The translations under genes and the position numbers were made by a program. Under the pieces are notes generated by a model. That model made no database searches and had not been told where the DNA came from. It was given only the letters and a program-made list of their open reading frames with translations. A stretch of 64,000 nucleotides of DNA from Segatella copri (GTDB taxonomy: Bacteria; Bacteroidota; Bacteroidia; Bacteroidales; Bacteroidaceae), in the NCBI RefSeq assembly GCF_019249655.2, contig NZ_CP137557.1, forward strand, positions 402,001 to 466,000, written 5' to 3'. Every line of letters begins with the position of its first letter. Position 1 is the stretch's first letter. This document shows, piece after piece, positions 27,266 through 36,721 of the stretch.

Positions 27266-27517
27266 ATGAGTAATCTCAGCATCTTATGGAAATGGGTAAA
27301 GAAAGTGCTCGCCTGGGTACTCTTGCTGCCCATCCGCTTCTATCAGGTATGCATCACTCCCTATACACCGCCTTCGTGTCGCTTTCAGCCTACTTGTTCT
27401 GAATATGCCAGACAGGCTATCCTTAAGCATGGACCCTTCAAGGGACTGGCTTTGGCCGTGTGGCGCATCTTGAGGTGCAATCCTTGGGGTGGTTCGGGCT
27501 ATGATCCCGTGCCGTAA
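27266..27517 (+). CDS. yidD: Membrane protein insertion efficiency factor YidD
   Basis: An 83-residue small protein that supports YidC-dependent membrane insertion. The ATG at 27266 is preferred; a GTG at 27239 would overlap rnpA. After a short amphipathic N-terminus come [19 protein letters not shown] and [16 protein letters not shown], the diagnostic cysteine-containing YidD core, then [17 protein letters not shown] at the end. All three conserved cysteines are present. Confidence 0.93.
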   Translation: MSNLSILWKWVKKVLAWVLLLPIRFYQVCITPYTPPSCRFQPTCSEYARQAILKHGPFKGLALAVWRILRCNPWGGSGYDPVP

Positions 27518-27580
27518 GTTTCCGACTGTATCGTTGGGCCCCATATACATATTATATAATATATAAAGAAATCACATTCG

Positions 27581-28882
27581 ATGGCAAAAAATTTTGTTGA
27601 AGAATTGAAATGGCGTGGTATGCTGGCGCAGATAATGCCAGGTACTGAGGAATATCTCAACACCCACATGGTGTCAGCCTATCTCGGAACCGACCCTACT
27701 GCAGACTCTCTGCACATCGGTCACCTTTGCGGTATCATGATGTTGCGCCACTTGCAGCGTTGTGGTCATAAGCCTTATCTCCTCGTCGGCGGTGCCACAG
27801 GTATGATCGGCGACCCTTCTGGTAAGAGCCAGGAGCGTAATCTTCTCGATTCAGAGACTCTCTATCATAACCAGGAAGCTATCAAGAAGCAGGTGTCTAA
27901 GTTCCTCGACTTCGATGGCAATGAGCCTAACAAGGCGGAGTTGGTGAACAACTACGACTGGATGAAGGACTTCACCTTCCTCGATTTCGCTCGTGTGGTA
28001 GGTAAGCACATCACGGTTAACTATATGATGGCGAAGGATAGCGTGCAGAAGCGCTTGAACGGTGAGGCTCGCGACGGATTGTCTTTCACAGAGTTCACTT
28101 ATCAGTTGCTCCAGGGCTACGACTTCCTCTATCAGTATGAGAAGTATGGCGTGCGCCTCCAGTTGGGTGGTAACGACCAGTGGGGTAACATGACTACCGG
28201 TACTGAGTTGATTCACCGCACATTGGGTAACGACGCAGAGTGCTTCTGCCTCACTTGCCCATTGATTACCAAGGCAGACGGCAAGAAGTTCGGTAAGACA
28301 GAGAGCGGTAACATCTGGTTGGATCGCAACCGCACCACACCTTACGCTTTCTACCAGTTCTGGTTGAACGTAAGCGATGACGATGCAGAGAAGTACATCA
28401 AGATCTTCACCGACCTTGACAAGGAGACTATCGATGCCCTCGTAGAGGAGCACAAGCAGGATCCAGGTCGCCGTGTACTTCAGAAGCGTCTGGCTGAGGA
28501 GGTTACCGTGATGGTTCACTCTCAGGAGGATTTGGATATGGCTATCGCAGCCAGCAACATCCTCTTCGGTAAGGCTACCAAGGAGAATCTGGCTCAGCTC
28601 GATGAGGCTACCTTGAACGATGTATTCGCCAATGTTCCTCACTACGACCTCGACAAGAACCTGCTCGGTGGAACTGCTGTGGATCTCTTCAATCAGGAGG
28701 GTATGCAGATTTTCCCAAGCAAGAGCGAGATGCGCAAGCTCGTTAAGGGTGGTGGCGTTTCACTCAACAAGGAGAAACTCGCTGCTTTCGACCAGGTAAT
28801 CACTGCTGATGACCTGATTGACGGCAAGTATCTTTTGGTTCAGAAAGGTAAAAAGAACTACTTCTTGATTACCGTTAAGTAA
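27581..28882 (+). CDS. tyrS: Tyrosyl-tRNA synthetase
   Basis: A 433-residue class I aminoacyl-tRNA synthetase charging tRNA-Tyr. HIGH is at residues 45-48 (DSLHIGHL), the KMSKS-equivalent is KFGKTESG (about 231-238) with the preceding [10 protein letters not shown] block, and an S4-like RNA-binding domain closes the protein (about 360-433, ending [11 protein letters not shown]). Codon use is biased toward preferred codons as in pckA. A tRNA-Gln gene with its own promoter follows. Confidence 0.96.
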   Translation: MAKNFVEELKWRGMLAQIMPGTEEYLNTHMVSAYLGTDPTADSLHIGHLCGIMMLRHLQRCGHKPYLLVGGATGMIGDPSGKSQERNLLDSETLYHNQEAIKKQVSKFLDFDGNEPNKAELVNNYDWMKDFTFLDFARVVGKHITVNYMMAKDSVQKRLNGEARDGLSFTEFTYQLLQGYDFLYQYEKYGVRLQLGGNDQWGNMTTGTELIHRTLGNDAECFCLTCPLITKADGKKFGKTESGNIWLDRNRTTPYAFYQFWLNVSDDDAEKYIKIFTDLDKETIDALVEEHKQDPGRRVLQKRLAEEVTVMVHSQEDLDMAIAASNILFGKATKENLAQLDEATLNDVFANVPHYDLDKNLLGGTAVDLFNQEGMQIFPSKSEMRKLVKGGGVSLNKEKLAAFDQVITADDLIDGKYLLVQKGKKNYFLITVK

Positions 28883-28903
28883 TCGTTAAAAGTATTGAAA
28901 ATA

Positions 28904-28935
28904 TTTGGTAGTGGAGAAAAAATCCACTACCTTTG
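28904..28935 (+). promoter_or_regulatory. Promoter of tRNA-Gln
   Basis: TTTG at 28904-28907, 20 bp, then TACCTTTG at 28928-28935; the mature tRNA starts at 28949. This is one of the cleanest promoters in the window. Confidence 0.85.
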
Positions 28936-28948
28936 CAACTGATTTGAT

Positions 28949-29019
28949 TGTCCTATGGTGTAATGGTAGCACTACAGTTTTTGGTTCTGTCAGTGGTGGT
29001 TCGAATCCGCCTGGGACAA
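28949..29019 (+). tRNA. tRNA-Gln (anticodon TTG)
   Basis: The 71-nt gene folds as a cloverleaf: acceptor TGTCCTA with TGGGACA, anticodon loop TTTTGGT with anticodon TTG, and a T arm GGTGG/TTCGAAT/CCGCC. There is a T-T mismatch at the base of the anticodon loop (31-39). CCA is not encoded. Confidence 0.93.
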
Positions 29020-29028
29020 CAGGTCATA

Positions 29029-29066
29029 AATAACCCTTCAAGTCTTTGCGGATTTGGAGGGTTATT
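29029..29066 (+). terminator. Terminator after tRNA-Gln
   Basis: AATAACCCTTCAA (29029-29041) pairs with TTGGAGGGTTATT (29054-29066), one G-U pair, followed by TTGTT. Confidence 0.75.
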
Positions 29067-29103
29067 TTGTTATATAAGAGTTTAGTTTAGGTAGAGAAAG
29101 TTT

Positions 29104-29625
29104 ATGCAAGAGATAGACTTGATATTTCAGCAGTATTATCGTCCGCTATGTCTTTATGCCACTCATTATCTGCATGATATCGATGAGGCTGAAGATGTGG
29201 TGCAGGATTGTTTTGTGAAATTGATAAGCAGGAGCATCATGCCGGAAAACATCAAGGCTTTCTTATATACCTCTGTGCGCAATGCCTGCATCGACCGGAT
29301 GCGCCGCCAGTCTCCGATAGATACGGAGATTTCTCCTTCTGACTTGAGCGGCACAATTTCTGATGACCAGGTACAGGAAAGTTCTTTCCGGGAGGCAGAA
29401 CTGTGGACGGCTATCGAGTTATTACCCGAACGATGCAGGGAAATCTTCCTGATGAGCAAGCGTGACGGTATGACTTATCGGGAGATTGCCGAAGAACTCA
29501 ACCTGTCGGAAAAGACCGTAGAACATCAGATTTCCAAGGCTTTAAAGACCTTACGAGGCAAGAAAGATGATTTTCTTGCAGATTTTTTCTATATTTTACC
29601 TTTCATCCATGGGGGTATTCTGTAA
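29104..29625 (+). CDS. ECF RNA polymerase sigma factor (FecI-like)
   Basis: A 173-residue extracytoplasmic-function sigma factor of the Bacteroidota-expanded class. Region 2 is YLHDIDEAEDVVQDCFVKL (residues about 22-40) and region 4 is LPERCREIFLMSKRDGMTYREIAEELNLSEKTVEHQ (about 108-143), a clear helix-turn-helix. It begins an operon with an STN-domain TonB receptor, a DUF4249 lipoprotein, an unknown exported protein and a FecR anti-sigma factor, so it probably switches that operon on when ligand is bound at the surface. The FecR gene is last instead of next to the sigma gene. Confidence 0.93.
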   Translation: MQEIDLIFQQYYRPLCLYATHYLHDIDEAEDVVQDCFVKLISRSIMPENIKAFLYTSVRNACIDRMRRQSPIDTEISPSDLSGTISDDQVQESSFREAELWTAIELLPERCREIFLMSKRDGMTYREIAEELNLSEKTVEHQISKALKTLRGKKDDFLADFFYILPFIHGGIL

Positions 29626-29649
29626 TTCTTGCGTTATAGCAATAAAAGA

Positions 29650-32394
29650 ATGAATAAAAGTACAGTTATGAAAGGTAAAGAGATTATTTTTGCGCTCTCA
29701 ATTCTAGCCTTGCCAGCTCCAACGTTGGCAGGCACGCCGAAGATGATGGTGGAAGCTCAGACTTCTACCACCATCCGTCAGCAGATGGATTGGCTGCACC
29801 GCACCAGGAAAATCAACTTCGTTTATGATTCATCGCTTGATGGGGAATTGAACATCAAGTATCATGGACCCGACATCCAGCATCTTTCGGTGAAGAAGGC
29901 ACTGAAGGCACTTTTCGAGAAAACTCATATTCTATATACTATCAATGCGAACTATGTGATATTGAAGCGAAAACCCGTACAACAGATATCATCGTCTTAC
30001 ACGAATATAGATCACAAAGTTCAGCAGGTTCAGCGTCGCCACACTCTCAGCGGATACGTCCGTGATGAGAGTGGCGAATCGCTGATTAATGCCACCATCT
30101 ATGATCTGACGGATGGCATTGGTACAACGACCAATGAATATGGTTTCTTTTCGCTTACCCTGCCCGAAGGCGAGCACCAGCTCCGCTTTTCGTATGTGGG
30201 CTATGCCGACAAGGTAGAGAAACTGAATCTCTCGAAAGATATGCATCATAATATGGCACTCCGTGTTGATGGTAAATTGCCTGAGGTTGTGGTAGATGGC
30301 GACTTGAACTCTCCTCTTCTGACCACACAAACCGGCAAGCGCTCCTTTTCGAACAAGGATATCAAGACAGAGTTTGCTCTGATGTCTTCACCGGATGTGG
30401 TGAAGACCCTGCAGCGTGTGAGCGGAGTGGCAGAAGGACAGGAGTTGGCAAGCGGACTCTATGTGCATGGCGGCAATGGTGATGAGAATCTTTTTCTGAT
30501 TGATGGTACTCCGCTTTATAATACGAATCATGCGCTGGGTCTTTTCTCCAGTTTCAATGCTGATGTGGTGAAGAACGTGGATTTCTACAAGAGTGGCTTT
30601 CCTGCACGATATGGTGGAAGATTGTCGTCGGTGGTGGATGTGCGTACCGCCGAAGGAAACATGAATCAGTTTCATGGCGCCTATCGCATCGGACTGCTCG
30701 ATGGCAGTGTGCAGTTTGAGGGCCCTATCCAGAAAGGCAAGACCTCTTATAATATAGGTATGCGCCGTTCCTGGTTGGATTTGCTGTCCCGTCCCCTGAC
30801 CAAGGCTTTCTCTGATCCGGATGAGAAACTTTCGATAGGTTATTACTTCATGGACCTGAATGCCAAGGTAACCCATCGGTTCAACGACCGTTCGAAGATA
30901 GACTTGAGTCTCTATCACGGAAAAGACAGTTGGGACGTGAAGGATGATATGGATGATAGCAAGGGGGATTGGTACCATGAAGGTAGTTCATATAATAAGG
31001 AATTAACGAAGACGCAGCTCAATTGGGGAAACTTCAATGTAGCTTTGAACTGGAATTATCTGTTCTCGCCGAAGCTCTTTGCTAACTTCACGGCTGTATA
31101 TTCCCATAACCGTTCTAAACTCTATTCCCTGGATGATGACAGGGAAATCTATCCACAAACCAAGAATGAAAGGGTGTGGAGTCATTTGGAGCATGGCTAT
31201 ACTTCTACTATCTATGATGCCGGATATCGCGCGGCATTCGATTACCGTCCGAATCCACGTCATCATATCCGTTTCGGTCATGACTACACCATGCATCTCT
31301 TCCGTCCACAGACGGTGATGCAGCTTGACTATATGGGAGGTGGAAGTGGTGCTGAGATGGATACCATCCGTGTGAATAGTACCAATAGACATGTGTCTCA
31401 TGAATGGTCGGCGTATGCGGAGGATGAAATCTATCTCAATGATAAGTGGAGCCTGGATGCTGGCTTCCATCTGGGATTGTTTCATATCAGCAACAAGAAC
31501 TTCTTCAATATAGACCCTCGCTTCGCACTGAAATACCAGTGGAGTCATGCGGTATCGCTGAAGGCTTCTTTCACGCAGATGACTCAGTATGTGCATAAGA
31601 TATCCAACAGTTATCTGGATTTGCCTACTGATTATTGGGTGCCAACCACCAAGGATTTGAAACCGATGCGTTCTTATCAGATAGCGGCTGGCATCTATGC
31701 GCAGCCTAACCGTCACTGGATTTTATCGCTCGAAGGCTATTACAAGCTCTCAAAGCATCTTCTGCAATACAGCAGTTGGCTGGGAATCGAACCTCCGGCA
31801 GAGAATTGGGATAGTCAGGTGATGGATGGCAAGGGATTGTTCTATGGTTTGGAGGCTGATGCCACTTATCGTACCACTCACCTGACCTTGAGCGGTTCCT
31901 ATACGCTTTCCTGGAACAAGCGGAAGTATGATGAGTTCTATCAGGACTGGTATTACGACAAGTATGACAATCGCCATAAGTTGAATCTTTCCTTGAGATA
32001 TGATTTCAACAGGAAGGTGAGCTGCTATGCGGTGTGGAGTTATCATTCCGGCAATCATGCCACCGTGCCAACTCAGATTGCAGCACTGCCTGGCTTGCCG
32101 GATGGTGGCAATCAATATCCTGGCGGTTGGTGGGATTCGGCATCTTTTGTCTATGCCATCCCCAACAACCTGACCTTGCCGGCTTATCATCGTCTGGACT
32201 TGGGCTTTGATTTCCATCATGTTACCAAGCATGGACATGAGCGCATCTGGAACTTGAGCATCTACAATGCATATTGTCACCTGAACTCGATGTATGTCAA
32301 GGTGGATTACGATGAGAAAACAAAGCGGTTTAGGGCAAAGAACAAGGGATTTGTCCCAATCATTCCTTCGTTCAGCTATACCATCAAGTTCTAA
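29650..32394 (+). CDS. TonB-dependent receptor with N-terminal STN signalling domain
   Basis: An outer-membrane receptor of about 914 residues. The ATG at 29650 is preferred over a TTG at 29629; 29668 is also possible. Order of domains: signal peptide (to about residue 28), STN domain (about 35-100, RQQMDWLHRTRKINFVYD...), carboxypeptidase-regulatory-like beta sandwich (about 130-210, LSGYVRDESGESLINATIYD), TonB plug (about 215-320, LYVHGGNGDENLFLIDGTPLYN) and a 22-strand barrel ending SFSYTIKF. The STN domain contacts FecR across the periplasm, so the receptor both imports a ligand and signals. The ligand is unknown; the DUF4249 partner is typical of this receptor class. Confidence 0.93.
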   Translation: MNKSTVMKGKEIIFALSILALPAPTLAGTPKMMVEAQTSTTIRQQMDWLHRTRKINFVYDSSLDGELNIKYHGPDIQHLSVKKALKALFEKTHILYTINANYVILKRKPVQQISSSYTNIDHKVQQVQRRHTLSGYVRDESGESLINATIYDLTDGIGTTTNEYGFFSLTLPEGEHQLRFSYVGYADKVEKLNLSKDMHHNMALRVDGKLPEVVVDGDLNSPLLTTQTGKRSFSNKDIKTEFALMSSPDVVKTLQRVSGVAEGQELASGLYVHGGNGDENLFLIDGTPLYNTNHALGLFSSFNADVVKNVDFYKSGFPARYGGRLSSVVDVRTAEGNMNQFHGAYRIGLLDGSVQFEGPIQKGKTSYNIGMRRSWLDLLSRPLTKAFSDPDEKLSIGYYFMDLNAKVTHRFNDRSKIDLSLYHGKDSWDVKDDMDDSKGDWYHEGSSYNKELTKTQLNWGNFNVALNWNYLFSPKLFANFTAVYSHNRSKLYSLDDDREIYPQTKNERVWSHLEHGYTSTIYDAGYRAAFDYRPNPRHHIRFGHDYTMHLFRPQTVMQLDYMGGGSGAEMDTIRVNSTNRHVSHEWSAYAEDEIYLNDKWSLDAGFHLGLFHISNKNFFNIDPRFALKYQWSHAVSLKASFTQMTQYVHKISNSYLDLPTDYWVPTTKDLKPMRSYQIAAGIYAQPNRHWILSLEGYYKLSKHLLQYSSWLGIEPPAENWDSQVMDGKGLFYGLEADATYRTTHLTLSGSYTLSWNKRKYDEFYQDWYYDKYDNRHKLNLSLRYDFNRKVSCYAVWSYHSGNHATVPTQIAALPGLPDGGNQYPGGWWDSASFVYAIPNNLTLPAYHRLDLGFDFHHVTKHGHERIWNLSIYNAYCHLNSMYVKVDYDEKTKRFRAKNKGFVPIIPSFSYTIKF

Positions 32395-32451
32395 GGAATT
32401 GCATGGTGAATAGTAGATGTAGATTTTATGTAAAGATAAAAAGAGATAAAA

Positions 32452-33444
32452 ATGAAAACAATGATATATAGGGCATTTAGCTTCATGCTTTTATGTTTGG
32501 CGTTGGTTTCCTGCAAAGATGATTTTGATATTCAAAAGCTGCAGGATCATTCCCGACTGGTGGTTTATTGCTTTCCTACCGAAGGTGATACTACGCTCGT
32601 CAGTGTAGCTAAGAGCCTGCCTGTAGCATCCGTGAAGGGGAATGTTGACATCTTATCCCGCGAAAAGGTAGATGCACATATTATATATAAGGTGAATGGG
32701 GTGGAGCAAACGGTGAAACGCATCGCAAACGAGGAAGAGGCTCAACTCTTTACCCGAAGCACAAAATCCGATGTGCTTTCGCAACTGGTAGGTCAGTATT
32801 ATGTGGTAGGCAAGCAGAAAGCTGGCGACAAAATCAGTATTCAGGTTTCTGCACCGGATTTCTCATCTGTTTCAGCATCTACTTATATCCCGGAGAAGGT
32901 AGGAGTGGAGTTGGGCGATGTTAAATTGGAAATGAAATCATCGGATGGTTATAACCCGATAACGATTGATAGGGTAGAAGCCGTTTTCCATGATAATCCT
33001 TCTTCGGAAGATTATTATTCGGTGAAGCTCAGATTACTGAATCAAGAAATGGACCGTGATCTGGGGCTGCTGACAGACAATGAACCCTTGTTGAACAAGA
33101 AGTCGAAGCTGGATGATGATTTCGGTATGGATGATTATGAGTATTTTGGTAATGCCTACATCTTCAATGACCGTACGATAAATGGCAAGACCTATACACT
33201 TCATCTGGATACATACTCTAATTCATATCGTCAGTCATTTTATAGTTTTTCTTATGTAGTAGATTTATACAAGGTAACTCCTGAATATTATCGGTTTCTC
33301 AAGAGTATCAACGATGCGCAGAGCAACAGTTGGGCAGATGTGGGCTTGATGCAGGTTACGCCTACCTATTCGAATGTAAAAGGAGGCTTCGGAGTGGTGG
33401 CTGGCTACAATATAAGTTCTGTTTCGAAATACTTCTATAAATAA
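32452..33444 (+). CDS. DUF4249 lipoprotein, receptor partner
   Basis: A 330-residue lipoprotein with lipobox ALVSC (cysteine at residue 21). The beta-rich mature part matches DUF4249, a family that regularly follows STN-type TonB receptors in Bacteroidota and may form a surface lid or ligand-binding partner, as SusD does for SusC. It lies 57 bp after the receptor gene. A TTATATATAAGGTG sequence (32681-32694) inside the frame belongs to the recurrent motif described in the findings. Function is inferred from context. Confidence 0.88.
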   Translation: MKTMIYRAFSFMLLCLALVSCKDDFDIQKLQDHSRLVVYCFPTEGDTTLVSVAKSLPVASVKGNVDILSREKVDAHIIYKVNGVEQTVKRIANEEEAQLFTRSTKSDVLSQLVGQYYVVGKQKAGDKISIQVSAPDFSSVSASTYIPEKVGVELGDVKLEMKSSDGYNPITIDRVEAVFHDNPSSEDYYSVKLRLLNQEMDRDLGLLTDNEPLLNKKSKLDDDFGMDDYEYFGNAYIFNDRTINGKTYTLHLDTYSNSYRQSFYSFSYVVDLYKVTPEYYRFLKSINDAQSNSWADVGLMQVTPTYSNVKGGFGVVAGYNISSVSKYFYK

Positions 33445-33489
33445 CGAAGATAATGGAGGAATATATACCAAATAAAAAAGGTGAGGAGT

Positions 33490-34323
33490 ATGAAAAGAAG
33501 TCTTTTTGTCATTTTAATTGCCTTGTGCTTTGCCATTGCCGGCAAGGCACAGGGTTCTGATGTTTCTGCTCAAAAGAAGAATACGGGTTATAGTATCTTG
33601 AATGATACCGTGGAAGCGGTGAAGGATTCTATGACTTTTGAACAGCGTGTGGAGATGATCAATCGCATGAAGCTAAAGCAGGATACCAAACTGCTGCGCT
33701 ATGTGGCAGGTATTACGGGCGGACTTTGTGATGCCAATGAAAGTAGCTATATGGTTGAGTTGACATTTGCCTATTATCCCTTGACCTATGCCGGTGTTTC
33801 CTGTGGAATAGAATGGAACGACAACCACGGGGATAGACCCTGGATAGAGCGTTATGAGGATGATGAATATGATCCGAAGAGGGTGATTAAAATCAACCTG
33901 ACACCAGGTTTGGCTTTTCGTACTCCTACCTTGTGGTTAAGCAAGCGTCGTACTGCGGGCTTGATGCTGCATTGCGAGCCGGGACTCTGCATCACGCCAT
34001 TTTATAATGATATAGTATCTTTTACCGAAATCAAGGACGCACAAGGTGTGGGGCATCCTGCATCTTATACAGATGAACTTTATGGTAATATAACTATCCG
34101 AACCGTCAGTAATCATGGCGGAAAATGGCTGGCTTGGCGCATCAAGTCGGCTTTGACCTTCCGTTCGGGCGACGTGTTTCTGTCTTTGGGATGGCTGACA
34201 AGCGACTTCAATATCGAAAATGGCAGAAACAACATCCGCTATACGAAGGGTAAGCGATATAATGGCATTGAGAAGTATAAGCATACCAATACGCTCTTTG
34301 CATCTATTACAGGACAATTTTAA
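33490..34323 (+). CDS. Exported protein of unknown function in the signalling operon
   Basis: A 277-residue protein. The ATG at 33490 is chosen over an in-frame GTG at 33481. A signal peptide ends near GKAQ (residue 20). After a polar linker the chain shows alternating hydrophobic strands from about residue 70 to the end (ending NTLFASITGQF), with terminal phenylalanine, so an outer-membrane barrel is plausible. I recognise no family. It sits between the DUF4249 lipoprotein and FecR genes and is likely co-transcribed with them. Confidence 0.78.
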   Translation: MKRSLFVILIALCFAIAGKAQGSDVSAQKKNTGYSILNDTVEAVKDSMTFEQRVEMINRMKLKQDTKLLRYVAGITGGLCDANESSYMVELTFAYYPLTYAGVSCGIEWNDNHGDRPWIERYEDDEYDPKRVIKINLTPGLAFRTPTLWLSKRRTAGLMLHCEPGLCITPFYNDIVSFTEIKDAQGVGHPASYTDELYGNITIRTVSNHGGKWLAWRIKSALTFRSGDVFLSLGWLTSDFNIENGRNNIRYTKGKRYNGIEKYKHTNTLFASITGQF

Positions 34324-34340
34324 AGGAAGAAAGGGATTCT

Positions 34341-35156
34341 ATGATGAAGATCAACAAGAACGAACAGGAATTTGTGCTGAAGTTTTTTCAGCCGAACAAG
34401 CTGGATACCCGGAAGGCTTTGCAGAAGGTGAAGGCTCGGGTAGGCATTGCTGATGAAGAGGTTTCGCATGCTGCAACTGTATCTTTACGCATGCGTCGCA
34501 TCCGCTGGATAGCTGTGGCTGCATCTATTCTGGTGCTCTTCACCATAGGCGCCTATACGCTTTTGCAGCCAAAGACGGTGACACTTTCTGCCGAATCAGA
34601 AGTAGTGGCGTATCATCTGCCTGATGGAACGAAGGTATCGTTGATGCCTCATTCTTCTCTTTCCTATCAGGAAGATGATTGCAGAAAGGTGGAGATGAAG
34701 GGCTGCATCTATTATCAGGTGAAGCATGATGAACAGCATCCTTTCGATGTAGTGGGAGAGCATGGACATGTAAGGGTGCTCGGTACCCAGTTTATGGTGG
34801 ATGAAAGAACGGATGCCCCCGAAGTGATGGTAACCGGCGGAAAGGTGCTTTTCACGGCTCGCCATTCTGCTGAAGGCGTCTTCCTGACCAAGGGCAAGCG
34901 AGCCCGTTTGCTGAAAGGGGCTGTCCAGCCTGAGTTGTTGGCTGATTACGATATCAACGATGTGGCATGGGCTACGCATCGCCTGCATTTCGACAATACT
35001 CCATTATCCGAAGTATTGGAGGAACTTTCTAAATTGTCAGGCATGAGATATACGGCTTCTGATGAGAACAAGCGTCTGACGGGTGATTTTGATGTGGATT
35101 CCATCCCGCAGGTCATCCAAGTGATAGAAGAAACACTGGGTGTCCAGATACGATAA
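34341..35156 (+). CDS. FecR-family anti-sigma factor
   Basis: A 271-residue inner-membrane regulator. A cytoplasmic part (about 1-53) would bind the sigma factor. One membrane span follows (about 54-75), then a periplasmic FecR domain (about 80-180, LPDGTKVSLMPHSSLSY, VRVLGTQFMV) and a C-terminal DUF4974/STN-like domain (about 200-271, FDNTPLSEVLEELSKLSGMRY). It should transmit the signal from the STN receptor to the ECF sigma factor of this operon. Its location at the operon's distal end, 4.7 kb from the sigma gene, is unusual: in most such loci fecR lies between sigma and receptor genes. Confidence 0.92.
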   Translation: MMKINKNEQEFVLKFFQPNKLDTRKALQKVKARVGIADEEVSHAATVSLRMRRIRWIAVAASILVLFTIGAYTLLQPKTVTLSAESEVVAYHLPDGTKVSLMPHSSLSYQEDDCRKVEMKGCIYYQVKHDEQHPFDVVGEHGHVRVLGTQFMVDERTDAPEVMVTGGKVLFTARHSAEGVFLTKGKRARLLKGAVQPELLADYDINDVAWATHRLHFDNTPLSEVLEELSKLSGMRYTASDENKRLTGDFDVDSIPQVIQVIEETLGVQIR

Positions 35157-35288
35157 GAGTTGAATCAAGCATCGCAAAAAGCATCACAATAAGGGACTAA
35201 CTTATGAAAAGAAGTCAATAAAATGAGAAAATAAGTAAAAAGGCTGCATCTTTCGTATTGAATTAGAGCGAGATTCAAAATAATTTTG

Positions 35289-35296
35289 TATCTTTG
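35289..35296 (+). promoter_or_regulatory. Promoter -7 box before the SDR gene
   Basis: TATCTTTG lies 40 bp before the ATG at 35337; no clear -33 box was seen. Confidence 0.55.
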
Positions 35297-35336
35297 CCCT
35301 CGTAACAAATCAAACAATTGATTAAAATATAAAAGT

Positions 35337-36140
35337 ATGGACTTTAACAAACTATTCTCATTGGAGGGTAAGGTTGCCCTCGTGACAGGTGCCGCATACG
35401 GTATCGGTTTCGCTATTGCTGAGGCTTATGCCAAGGCGGGTGCTAAAATTGCTTTCAACTGCCGCAGCCAGCATCACATGGATCAGGCACTTGCAGATTA
35501 CAAGGCAAAGGGTATTGATGCCAAGGGTTATATCTGTGATGTAACAGATGAGGAGCAGGTGAAGAATATGGTTGCTGACATCGAGAAGGAACTCGGCGTT
35601 ATCGACATTCTGGTAAACAATGCTGGTATCATCAAGCGCATTCCTATGACGGAAATGTCGGTTGATGACTTCAAGCAGGTAATCGACATTGACCTCACTG
35701 CACCATTCATCGTATCTAAGGCTGTTATCCCAGGTATGATCAAGAAGGGTCATGGTAAGATTATCAACATCTGCTCTATGATGAGCGAGTTGGGTCGTGA
35801 AACTGTTTCTGCATACGCAGCAGCCAAGGGCGGCTTGAAGATGTTGACACGTAACATCTGCTCAGAGTATGGTGAGTACAACATCCAGTGCAATGGTCTG
35901 GGTCCTGGTTATATCGCAACTCCACAGACAGCCCCTCTTCGTGAGCGTCAGGCTGATGGTAGCCGTCACCCATTCGACAGCTTCATCTGTGCAAAGACTC
36001 CAGCTGGTCGCTGGTTGGATCCAGAGGAGTTGGAAGGTCCTGCTGTGTTCCTGGCATCAGATGCTTCTAATGCAGTGAATGGCCACATTCTCTATGTAGA
36101 TGGTGGTATCTTGGCTTACATCGGCAAGCAGCCTAAATAA
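35337..36140 (+). CDS. SDR dehydrogenase, gluconate 5-dehydrogenase/KduD-like
   Basis: A 267-residue cytoplasmic classical short-chain dehydrogenase. The NAD(P)-binding motif TGAAYGIG is at residues 17-24, NNAG at about 94-97, and the catalytic Tyr160/Lys164 in YAAAK with Ser147 or Ser150 nearby. The closest families I recognise are gluconate 5-dehydrogenase and 2-deoxy-D-gluconate 3-dehydrogenase (KduD) used in hexuronate breakdown. The usual partner kduI is not adjacent, so the substrate cannot be set from context. It is transcribed alone and ends at a strong hairpin. Confidence 0.88.
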   Translation: MDFNKLFSLEGKVALVTGAAYGIGFAIAEAYAKAGAKIAFNCRSQHHMDQALADYKAKGIDAKGYICDVTDEEQVKNMVADIEKELGVIDILVNNAGIIKRIPMTEMSVDDFKQVIDIDLTAPFIVSKAVIPGMIKKGHGKIINICSMMSELGRETVSAYAAAKGGLKMLTRNICSEYGEYNIQCNGLGPGYIATPQTAPLRERQADGSRHPFDSFICAKTPAGRWLDPEELEGPAVFLASDASNAVNGHILYVDGGILAYIGKQPK

Positions 36141-36161
36141 GCAAAGCTTTCTATGATATAC

Positions 36162-36197
36162 AATAATAGGGCAATCCATGCGGGTTGCCCTATTATT
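36162..36197. terminator. Bidirectional terminator between SDR and HU genes
   Basis: AATAATAGGGCAA (36162-36174) pairs perfectly with TTGCCCTATTATT (36185-36197), flanked by A and T runs, between convergent genes. Confidence 0.85.
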
Positions 36198-36217
36198 TTA
36201 AAAAATAATCTTTACGA

Positions 36218-36493
36218 TTATTTGTTGAGTGCGTCTGCAAGTTCAGCGCCAGCCTTAAACTTGGCAACCTTCTTGGCAGCAATCTGAATCTTCTCCTTAG
36301 TAGCAGGGTTGATGCCCTCGCGAGCAGGACGCTCGTTAACACTGAAAGTGCCGAAGCCTACCAACTGGATTTTGTCACCTGCAATGAGAGCATCCTTCAA
36401 TGCGTTTGTAGTTGCATTGAGAGCAGCCTTAGCCTGATCCTTTGTGATGCCTGCACTAGCTGCAATCTTGTCGATCAATTCTGTCTTATTCAT
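36218..36493 (-). CDS. HU-family DNA-binding protein
   Basis: A 91-residue nucleoid protein. It starts MNKTELIDKIAASAGITKDQAK and contains the DNA-binding arm block GFGTFSVNERPAREGINPATKE, with the usual KVAKFKAGAELADALNK end. It binds and bends DNA as a dimer. Length and sequence match the standard short HU of Bacteroidota, not the longer HU-like proteins. A good -7 box lies 54 bp upstream on the reverse strand. Confidence 0.96.
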   Translation of the reverse strand: MNKTELIDKIAASAGITKDQAKAALNATTNALKDALIAGDKIQLVGFGTFSVNERPAREGINPATKEKIQIAAKKVAKFKAGAELADALNK

Positions 36494-36546
36494 AATTTTA
36501 CGTTATAAAATGATTAGTAATTTTGTCTTGTTATCTTTTTTGCTTA

Positions 36547-36554
36547 CAAATATA
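36547..36554 (-). promoter_or_regulatory. Promoter -7 box of the HU gene
   Basis: The reverse strand reads TATATTTG here. The 228-bp gap 36494-36721 holds this and a TAATTTTG at 36659-36666 facing the rhomboid gene; nothing else is seen. Confidence 0.6.
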
Positions 36555-36721
36555 GCTTTTTCCTTTGAAAGTTCAAATAAAAAAAGCAGAAAAGTGATGA
36601 AAATAGTGAAATTTTATTGTAATCTACTCATTTTTTGGTGATTTCACGGATATTTTTAGTAATTTTGCCACGAAATTATAAATTTTATAGTGATTATTAA
36701 TAATAAAGAAAGAAAATCGTT

